A stretch of DNA of 64,000 nucleotides, taken from the NCBI RefSeq assembly GCF_001686925.1, contig NZ_LVEN01000044.1, forward strand, positions 1-64,000, in the 5' to 3' direction. The stretch comes from Flavobacterium piscis (GTDB taxonomy: Bacteria > Bacteroidota > Bacteroidia > Flavobacteriales > Flavobacteriaceae). A program made the position numbers and the translations under genes. The notes below the pieces were generated by a model. It ran no database searches. It was not told where the DNA came from and saw only the letters and a list, made by a program, of their open reading frames with translations. This document shows, piece by piece, positions 58,609-64,000 of the stretch. The number at the start of each line of letters is the position of its first letter. The stretch's first letter is position 1.

Positions 58609-60543
58609 ATGAAAAAATTAAGTTTTTTAAAACCCATTTTTAATTTCATAGCAATCGGATTGCTAATTACTACTTTAAGCCGAATCTTTTTATTTTTTAT
58701 ATTTAAAGAGAGAGTAGTGCAAACACCGGATTTCTGGTACATCTTCCCAATCGGACTTCGAATGGATTTGATATTATTGTGTTATTTATCATTTTTGCCG
58801 GCCGTTTTAATTACTTTTCTACCGAATAAAGCATTAAAATTCACCAATAATTTTTTGGTAATTTATAGCTTTCTATTCCTGTTTCTGATTCTTTTTGTAG
58901 AATTGGCTTCACCGGATTTCGTAAAACAATACGATACGCGACCAAACAAGATCTTCTTAGATTATCTTATCTATCCTAAAGAAGTTGTTGGAATGCTTCT
59001 TAAAAGTTACCTAACTTCTATTATCTTGACTTTTATAATTTTAGGAGTTGTTATTTATTTTGCTTTCAAAAAAGGAAAAAAATATTTCCATACTACAAGT
59101 ACAGAATACAAATTCAAACTAATGCTTTTTCCGTTAGTAGCTTTTTTATTGTTTTTTGGAGCACGTTCAAGTCTTACTTCAAAACGCCCTATCAATGCCA
59201 GTAACGCTGTTTTCTCTACAGATCAATTGACAAATACTCTGGGATTAAATTCATTTTATACCGTTGCTTTTGCGGCGTATTCGATTAAAAATGAAGGAAA
59301 CACCAAGATGTACGGTAAAATGGATGAAGCCGAAGCAATTGCTCGTGTAAAAAAATACATGATTGCCGGACCAAATGATTTTACAGATGCCGAAATTCCG
59401 TTTCTACATGTACAACAACCCGATACAGTTTTAAAGCAACCTTATAACCTGGTTATTTTTCTACAAGAAAGTTTAGGTGCTGAATATGTTGGAATTTTAG
59501 GAGGAAAACCATTAACACCAGAATTTGATAAATTATCGAAAGAAGGATTATTGTTCACCAATTTATATTGCACAGGAACAAGAAGCGTTCGTGGCATTGA
59601 AGCAGTTGTAACCGGATTTTTGCCATCACCATCAGAAAGCGTAGTGAAATTAGGAAACTCTCAGCAAGGATTTTTTACTTTGGCTGAAGCTTTAAAACAA
59701 AAAGGATACGACACCAGTTTTATTTATGGCGGAATGGCGAACTTTGATAACATGGCTTCGTTTTTCAACGGAAATGGTTTTCAGGATATTGTAGATCAGG
59801 AAGATTTTGATTCTGATGGAAACAAATATGCTTTCAAAGGAACCTGGGGTTATTCTGATGAAGATTTAGTTACCAAAGCCAACAATTATTTTAAAGCAAA
59901 AGGAGATAAACCGTTCTTTTCTTTAATGTTCTCGACTTCAAATCATGAACCTTTTGAATATCCCGCGGGAAGAATCAAACCTTATGATGCAAAACCTGCA
60001 ACGGTAAACAATGCCATGAAATATGCCGATTTTTCTATTGGGAAATTCTTCGAAATGGCGAAAAAAGAACCTTATTTCAAAAACACTATTTTTATCGTAA
60101 TTGCAGATCATAATACCAGAACATACGGAAAAAATCTAGTACCAATTAATAAGTTTCACATTCCGGCTTTGATTGTAGGACCAGGAGTTCCAAAAGGAAC
60201 TTCATATAGTAAATTGGCAAGTCAGATTGATATTCCGCCAACATTATTGAGTTATTTAGGACTTTCGTTTGAAACACCAATGGTAGGAAGAAATCTAAAT
60301 AAACTAGATCCAAAAACACAAGGAAGATCTATTATGCAGTTTAACGATATCAATGCATTCCGTGTAGAAAATCAGGTTGTCATCATGCAGCCTAATTTAA
60401 AACCTTTGCAATTTGAAATCAAAAATGATACAACTTTAGTTCCAGTAAAATTAAATGAAGAATTAGCAAAAGATGCTTTGGCGCATGTAATTACAGCAGG
60501 AAATTTATATAAAGAGAATAAATATAAATTAAGGAAAAAATAG
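58609..60543 (+). CDS. LTA synthase-family sulfatase-fold membrane enzyme
   Basis: The protein has 644 residues: five N-terminal transmembrane helices (to about residue 185), then a periplasmic sulfatase-fold domain from about 275 (YNLVIFLQESLGAEYVGILGG). The nucleophile region TNLYCTGTRSVRGIEAVVTG contains the expected Thr (322 or 324). Metal-binding segments include FIYGG, FSTSNHEP and VIADHNTRTYG. LTA synthases polymerise glycerol phosphate in Gram-positive bacteria; Gram-negative relatives, including opgB-like and LPS phosphoethanolamine-type transferases, modify glycans or lipids. Here the exact product is unknown. It is followed by a repeat-rich convergent gap. Confidence 0.85.
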   Translation: MKKLSFLKPIFNFIAIGLLITTLSRIFLFFIFKERVVQTPDFWYIFPIGLRMDLILLCYLSFLPAVLITFLPNKALKFTNNFLVIYSFLFLFLILFVELASPDFVKQYDTRPNKIFLDYLIYPKEVVGMLLKSYLTSIILTFIILGVVIYFAFKKGKKYFHTTSTEYKFKLMLFPLVAFLLFFGARSSLTSKRPINASNAVFSTDQLTNTLGLNSFYTVAFAAYSIKNEGNTKMYGKMDEAEAIARVKKYMIAGPNDFTDAEIPFLHVQQPDTVLKQPYNLVIFLQESLGAEYVGILGGKPLTPEFDKLSKEGLLFTNLYCTGTRSVRGIEAVVTGFLPSPSESVVKLGNSQQGFFTLAEALKQKGYDTSFIYGGMANFDNMASFFNGNGFQDIVDQEDFDSDGNKYAFKGTWGYSDEDLVTKANNYFKAKGDKPFFSLMFSTSNHEPFEYPAGRIKPYDAKPATVNNAMKYADFSIGKFFEMAKKEPYFKNTIFIVIADHNTRTYGKNLVPINKFHIPALIVGPGVPKGTSYSKLASQIDIPPTLLSYLGLSFETPMVGRNLNKLDPKTQGRSIMQFNDINAFRVENQVVIMQPNLKPLQFEIKNDTTLVPVKLNEELAKDALAHVITAGNLYKENKYKLRKK

Positions 60544-60622
60544 GTCCAAAGGAACAAAGGTTCAAAGAAACAGAGTGTAAAATCTTTGTCGCTTTGAACC
60601 TTTGCTACTTTGAACCTTTGTT
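60541..60622. repeat. AAGGTTCAAAG-word inverted repeat between convergent genes
   Basis: AACAAAGGTTCAAAG (about 60552-60566) pairs with CTTTGAACCTTTG (twice, about 60592-60621). The second copy lies inside the 3' end of meaB and encodes its last residues NKGSK and stop. It probably also serves as a two-way terminator. Confidence 0.8.
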
Positions 60623-61702
60623 AAAATATAATTTAAGTAAACTCTGAGCAGCTGCAAAAGGTGATATTTCATCGTTTTGCACTGCTTTTTTGTTTTGTTC
60701 CAATCGCGAAATAATTTCAGGCTGATTATAAAAGTTCAGTTTAAGTTGTTCGTTTATGGTTTCCATCATCCAGAAATGATTTTGTTCTTTTCTTTTTTCC
60801 TGGAAGAAACCGGATTGATTAGTTTGCTCAAAATAACTCGAAATTGTATCCCAGATTTCCGAAATACCTTCTTTTGTAATGGAGCTGCAAGTCGTAACTT
60901 TTGGCTGCCAGTTTGATTTTTTTGGAGGAAATAAATGCAAAGCCCTGTTGAATTCCAGCTTTGCCTGATTTGCTTTTTTTACATTATCACCATCAGCTTT
61001 GTTGATGACGATGGCATCGGCCATTTCCATAATACCGCGTTTAATGCCCTGAAGTTCATCGCCGGCACCGGAAATTTTTAATAATAGAAAGAAATCGACC
61101 ATACTGTGAACAGCGGTTTCGCTTTGTCCAACGCCAACCGTTTCAATAATTATAGTGTCAAAGCCTGCAGCTTCGCATAAAATAATCGATTCGCGGGTTT
61201 TGCGTGCAACTCCGCCCAAAGTATCTCCTGAAGCACTTGGTCTTATAAAAGCATTTTCGTCCTTTACCAATTCTTCCATGCGGGTTTTGTCGCCCAAAAT
61301 ACTTCCGTGCGAAAGCGAACTGCTGGGATCAACTGCCAAAACAGCCACTTTTTTGCCTAATCGAGTCAGATAACTTCCAAAAGCTTCAATAAAAGTACTT
61401 TTTCCTACTCCGGGAACTCCAGTAATGCCTATTCGGATCGATTTATTGGCATGAGGTAAACAGCCATTAATAACTTCGTTAGCTTTAATAGCATGTTCTG
61501 GATTTGTGCTTTCGACCAAAGTTATGGCCCTGCTAAGTGAGGTAATATTTTTATTTAAAATTCCATCAATCAGTTCAGTAGAAGAGGGTTGTTGTCTTCT
61601 GTTTTTTTTAATTTGATGTATAGCAGCAACATTGGTGATTTCAGGAGGTGAAATTCCGGCTTTTTCGTGTAAGCTGCTGGATTGTTTTTTGGAACTTGAC
61701 AA
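60605..61702 (-). CDS. meaB: Methylmalonyl-CoA mutase-associated GTPase
   Basis: MeaB is a G3E-family GTPase that protects and reloads methylmalonyl-CoA mutase with adenosylcobalamin. The 365-residue protein has the P-loop GITGVPGVGKSTFIEAFG (93-110), AVDPSSSLSHGSILGDKTRMEEL, IIETVGVGQSET and the guanine-specificity NKADGDN. The start is TTG; the N-terminal 35 residues are Ser/Lys-rich. Its partners MutA and MutB are encoded 46 kb away at 11-14.6 kb. The C-terminal NKGSK residues are encoded by a dispersed intergenic repeat word, so the natural end of the protein may have been altered. Confidence 0.95.
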   Translation of the reverse strand: MSSSKKQSSSLHEKAGISPPEITNVAAIHQIKKNRRQQPSSTELIDGILNKNITSLSRAITLVESTNPEHAIKANEVINGCLPHANKSIRIGITGVPGVGKSTFIEAFGSYLTRLGKKVAVLAVDPSSSLSHGSILGDKTRMEELVKDENAFIRPSASGDTLGGVARKTRESIILCEAAGFDTIIIETVGVGQSETAVHSMVDFFLLLKISGAGDELQGIKRGIMEMADAIVINKADGDNVKKANQAKLEFNRALHLFPPKKSNWQPKVTTCSSITKEGISEIWDTISSYFEQTNQSGFFQEKRKEQNHFWMMETINEQLKLNFYNQPEIISRLEQNKKAVQNDEISPFAAAQSLLKLYFNKGSK

Positions 61703-61762
61703 AATATTGTTTTTGGTACTGTAAAAGTACAGAAAACAAAAACAGTTTCAAAAAGTTAGTTT

Positions 61763-61842
61763 GCCACGAATTTCACGAATTTATTATCCCTATCGAATTA
61801 GAATAAAAAAAAGTATTCGTGCTAATTCGTAAAATTCGTGGC
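61763..61842. repeat. GCCACGAATTTCACGAATT inverted repeat
   Basis: The 19-base arm at 61763-61781 is matched in inverted orientation at 61824-61842 with one mismatch. This word (or its variant at about 29880-29930) appears at two places in the window. Confidence 0.85.
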
Positions 61843-61852
61843 TTAAATAAAA

Positions 61853-62494
61853 TTAGTAAGCCGCAGTAAAACGAACCTGATGGTGTTTTGCATTTTCAGC
61901 TTCATCTGCAATAACAACCGCTAAATCTTCTACAGAAAGAATACTTCTTTGTTCGTCGTTAAAAACAGGATTGTCCAGACCTAAACGATATTTTCCGGTT
62001 CTTCCGGTTGTAATTCCCTGATGCATTTCGAAAGCAGGACTAAAAAATGCCCAATCCAGTTCTTTTTCTTCTTTAAGGATATTCAGATAATCTCTTGCAG
62101 CAGTTGCTCCGGCGTGGTATTCTTTAGGGAAATCAGGAGTGTCAACCGCTTGTAAACCTGGCGCGACAAATAAACTTCCGGCACCGCCAATCGTGATAAA
62201 ACGTTTCACACCAGATTTTTTTACCGCTTCCTGAATCGCTTTAGATCCGGCAATAAAATCATCGTAAATATTAGGATTTGTCCATCCCGGATTATAAGCG
62301 TTGATAACTTCATCGTGTCCTTTCAAAATTGCTGCCAATGCATCAACATTAAAAATGTCAGCACTTTTCCAGTTTACATTTGCTGTATCTTTTGGAGTTC
62401 TTGCTATCGCAGTAATTTCTTGATTTCTGCTGGCTAATTCTTTTAAAATGGCTGAGCCTACAAATCCTGTAGCTCCAATAATTGCGATTTTCAT
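61853..62494 (-). CDS. NAD(P)-binding oxidoreductase (atypical SDR)
   Basis: This 213-residue Rossmann-fold protein begins KIAIIGATGFVGSAILKELASRNQEITAIARTP, the atypical SDR/NmrA-like pattern. It continues VINAYNPGW, KRFITIGGAGSLFV, DWAFFSPAFEMHQGITTGRTGKYRLG and EDLAVVIADEAENAKHHQVRFTAAY. The group includes YwnB-type proteins whose genes pair with an Rrf2 regulator, exactly the neighbour here. The substrate is unknown; relatives are linked to redox or electrophile stress. A 7-5-7 palindrome resembling the one before the Rrf2 gene lies at 62512-62530, 18 bases upstream of its start. Confidence 0.85.
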   Translation of the reverse strand: MKIAIIGATGFVGSAILKELASRNQEITAIARTPKDTANVNWKSADIFNVDALAAILKGHDEVINAYNPGWTNPNIYDDFIAGSKAIQEAVKKSGVKRFITIGGAGSLFVAPGLQAVDTPDFPKEYHAGATAARDYLNILKEEKELDWAFFSPAFEMHQGITTGRTGKYRLGLDNPVFNDEQRSILSVEDLAVVIADEAENAKHHQVRFTAAY

Positions 62495-62511
62495 AATATA
62501 TAAATTTTATT

Positions 62512-62530
62512 AGTAATAAAAATTGTTACA
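62512..62530. promoter_or_regulatory. Possible Rrf2 operator, site 2
   Basis: AGTAATA-AAAAT-TGTTACA, 7-5-7 layout, lies 18 bases before the oxidoreductase start. It is similar to the site at 62962-62980 (TGTAATA-AAATA-TATTACA). Confidence 0.5.
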
Positions 62531-62551
62531 GTTTTGTATAAAAAAATACTT

Positions 62552-62959
62552 TTAGAATTGATTAGAAAAATCTTCCAGAGAGATGCCTTCCAATTGCAAA
62601 CTCACTTTTTGATTCATATCAGTATATAATGCACTTAAATTTTGATTGATCTTTTTTCCTACCGGACAATCAGGATTAGGCTGATTTTTTGCATAACCTA
62701 AATTAATGGTTTCAAAAGTCATTTCGAAAATTTCTTTTAATGTGATTTTCGAAGGATCTACAGACAGTTTTGTACCGCCATTTTTTCCTTCTTTACTTTC
62801 CACAATATGATGAGATTTTAAATTGGCAATTTCTTTTCGAACCAAAACAGGATTCAAATTAATGCTTCCTGCAATATACTCAGATGATAAAAAATCATTT
62901 GGGTATTTGGTGAGCAAAGTAAGAATGTGAATCGTTATGGCAAATTTACCTGAAATCAT
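62552..62959 (-). CDS. Rrf2 family transcriptional regulator
   Basis: This 135-residue winged-helix regulator of the Rrf2/YwnA type starts KFAITIHILTLLTKYPNDFLSSEYIAGSINLNPVLVRKEIANLKSHHIVESKEGKNGGTKLS. It ends with a segment holding a single Cys (NPDCPVGKK). It lacks the three-cysteine cluster of IscR-type members, so it is not an Fe-S sensor of that kind; one-cysteine members such as YwnA sense electrophiles. It is followed by the oxidoreductase on the same strand. A perfect 7-5-7 palindrome sits in its leader, suggesting autoregulation. Confidence 0.88.
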   Translation of the reverse strand: MISGKFAITIHILTLLTKYPNDFLSSEYIAGSINLNPVLVRKEIANLKSHHIVESKEGKNGGTKLSVDPSKITLKEIFEMTFETINLGYAKNQPNPDCPVGKKINQNLSALYTDMNQKVSLQLEGISLEDFSNQF

Positions 62960-62961
62960 AC

Positions 62962-62986
62962 TGTAATAAAATATATTACAAATTTA
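62962..62986 (-). promoter_or_regulatory. Rrf2 gene promoter with overlapping operator palindrome
   Basis: TGTAATA (62962-62968) and TATTACA (62974-62980) form a perfect 7-5-7 palindrome that overlaps the -7 box TAAATTTG on the minus strand (62979-62986). Binding there would block transcription, so negative autoregulation is likely. Confidence 0.6.
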
Positions 62987-63053
62987 GTTATGTTTTACTA
63001 AATAAAAAAGATTTTAACGAAAAATTAATTTTTAATGACAATTTATAAATCCT

Positions 63054-63061
63054 TATTTTTG
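63054..63061 (+). promoter_or_regulatory. -7 box for the AEC transporter
   Basis: TATTTTTG, 15 bases before the ATG at 63076. It is divergent from the Rrf2 promoter. Confidence 0.5.
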
Positions 63062-63075
63062 ATGCTTTTAGCACC

Positions 63076-63987
63076 ATGAACAATTTTATTCTTATCTTTT
63101 TCTTTCTGGCTTTAGGCTTGGTCTTGCAGCATATAAAGCAATTTCCAACCCATATTTATAAGGTTTTAAATAAAATTGTAATCTATATCTGTTTACCGGC
63201 AATAACCTTATATCACATTCCTAAAATAAAGTGGAGTAACGAATTATTATTTCCAATAGCCTCAGGATGGATTAGTTTTATACTGGCTTTTGTATTTTTT
63301 CATTTTTTAGGAAAAAGGTTAGGCTGGTCTAATAAACTCATTGGCTGTTTGGTTCTGACAGCAGGATTAAGTAATTCATCCTTTTTGGGATATCCCATTA
63401 TCGAAGCTTTATATGGAAAGAAAGGATTAGAAACGGCCATCCTTGTCGATCAGCCCGGAACTTTTGTTGTGGTTTCAACTTTGGGTGTTTTTGTAGCTGC
63501 TTTTTATTCAAAAGGAAGTCCGGATGCTTTTAGTATTTTCAAAAAAATAATTTTTTTTCCGCCCTTTATTACTTTTGTGGTGGCTTGTTTAATGAATGTC
63601 TTTCAATATGATTTAGATTTAAATCTTCAGACTGCTTTATTAAAAATAGGAAGTTTAGTAACTCCTCTTGCTTTACTTTCGGTAGGATTGCAACTTACTT
63701 TTGATCGAAAAAGCCAGCATTGGCGATTTCTTAGGCTCGGACTTTTCTTTAGGCTTATTGTAACGCCTTCTGTTATATTGGTCTTGTATGTTTTTGTTTT
63801 CAACCAACATTCTGAAGCCATAAAAATAACGATTATGGAAATGGCTATGGCACCCATGATTACAGGTGCAATTTTAGCTTCGACCTATGGTTTGAAGCCC
63901 AAGTTAAGCAGTATGATGATTGGTTTTGGAATCCCAATTTCTTTTGTAACCCTTGCTATTTGGTACTTTGTGGTAAGTTTTATTTAG
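63076..63987 (+). CDS. AEC family transporter
   Basis: This 303-residue membrane protein has about ten helices in the two-half plan of the auxin efflux carrier family: NNFILIFFFLALGLVLQHI, VIYICLPAITLYHI, LTAGLSNSSFLGYPIIEALYG (with the helix-breaking motif LSNSSFLGYP), then a second half with IGSLVTPLALLSVGLQLTF, VILVLYVFVFNQH, EMAMAPMITGAILASTYGL. Bacterial members transport malate or other organic acids. The 63062-63075 leader is short. It is divergent from the Rrf2 gene and could be part of the same regulon, but no operator is seen at its own promoter beyond the shared gap. Confidence 0.88.
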   Translation: MNNFILIFFFLALGLVLQHIKQFPTHIYKVLNKIVIYICLPAITLYHIPKIKWSNELLFPIASGWISFILAFVFFHFLGKRLGWSNKLIGCLVLTAGLSNSSFLGYPIIEALYGKKGLETAILVDQPGTFVVVSTLGVFVAAFYSKGSPDAFSIFKKIIFFPPFITFVVACLMNVFQYDLDLNLQTALLKIGSLVTPLALLSVGLQLTFDRKSQHWRFLRLGLFFRLIVTPSVILVLYVFVFNQHSEAIKITIMEMAMAPMITGAILASTYGLKPKLSSMMIGFGIPISFVTLAIWYFVVSFI

Positions 63988-64000
63988 TTATAAATATTAA

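Overview
The window is a chromosomal segment of a Gram-negative Bacteroidota, almost certainly a Flavobacterium or close relative. The evidence is low GC content, frequent absence of Shine-Dalgarno sequences, promoters of the Bacteroidota type (a TAnnTTTG box close to the start codon), a PafA-type phosphatase, Flavobacteriia-style GrpE/DnaJ, MutAB, 482-residue GAPDH, lipoprotein and SusC-plug-like sequences, and intergenic repeats of the style familiar from Flavobacterium genomes. No phage, insertion sequence, CRISPR array, biosynthetic cluster or recognisable defence island is present. Most of the window is ordinary core genome.

Layout. 0.4-10 kb: alkaline phosphatase (pafA), alanine dehydrogenase with a divergent Lrp regulator, long-form GAPDH, a Deg protease, dapF, an acetyltransferase and mltG. 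10-21.5 kb: a lysozyme-like exported protein, methylmalonyl-CoA mutase (mutB, mutA), a DivIC/FtsB-like protein, udk, a dienoyl-CoA-reductase-like SDR, an aminotransferase, a TonB-C protein, an RsmI-like methylase, a low-molecular-weight phosphatase and dnaA. 21.5-30 kb: YbgC thioesterase, YigZ, HAD, ribD, acetyltransferase, a lipoprotein, prmC, a MacB-like permease and hisS. 30-42 kb: tRNA-Trp inside a repeat-rich gap, grpE-dnaJ, an ABC exporter, an NtrC-like protein without a DNA-binding domain, a one-domain DEAD-like protein, an alpha/beta hydrolase, DUF2007, a Cof-type HAD, an acetyltransferase and mtaB. 42-52 kb is the accessory-looking part: tandem zinc-ribbon membrane paralogues, small orphan proteins, a lipoprotein followed by a gene-tail relic, an ECF sigma factor with a membrane protein carrying a TonB-plug-like domain, and a frameshifted third plug gene. 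52-64 kb: PPK2, a PhoX-like lipoprotein with an imelysin/di-haem peroxidase fusion, an outer-membrane barrel, a candidate structured RNA, an LTA-synthase-like enzyme, meaB, and an Rrf2 regulator with its oxidoreductase and a divergent AEC transporter.

How genes work together. MutA/MutB (11-14.6 kb) and their GTPase chaperone MeaB (60.6 kb) form the methylmalonyl-CoA/succinyl-CoA branch although they lie 46 kb apart. GrpE and DnaJ serve DnaK, which lies outside the window. The Rrf2 gene and the oxidoreductase gene each carry a similar 7-5-7 palindrome upstream, suggesting one small regulon. The sigma factor and the plug-bearing membrane protein are two bases apart and probably form a sigma/anti-sigma pair.

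The most unusual feature is the intergenic DNA. Many gaps hold their own short word, repeated and arranged as near-perfect inverted repeats. In several places such repeats reach into the 3' ends of genes. Terminators and TAnnTTTG boxes are assigned by eye. In an AT-rich genome some boxes will be coincidental, but several decide start codons (dapF, udk, the acetyltransferase at 24.5 kb).
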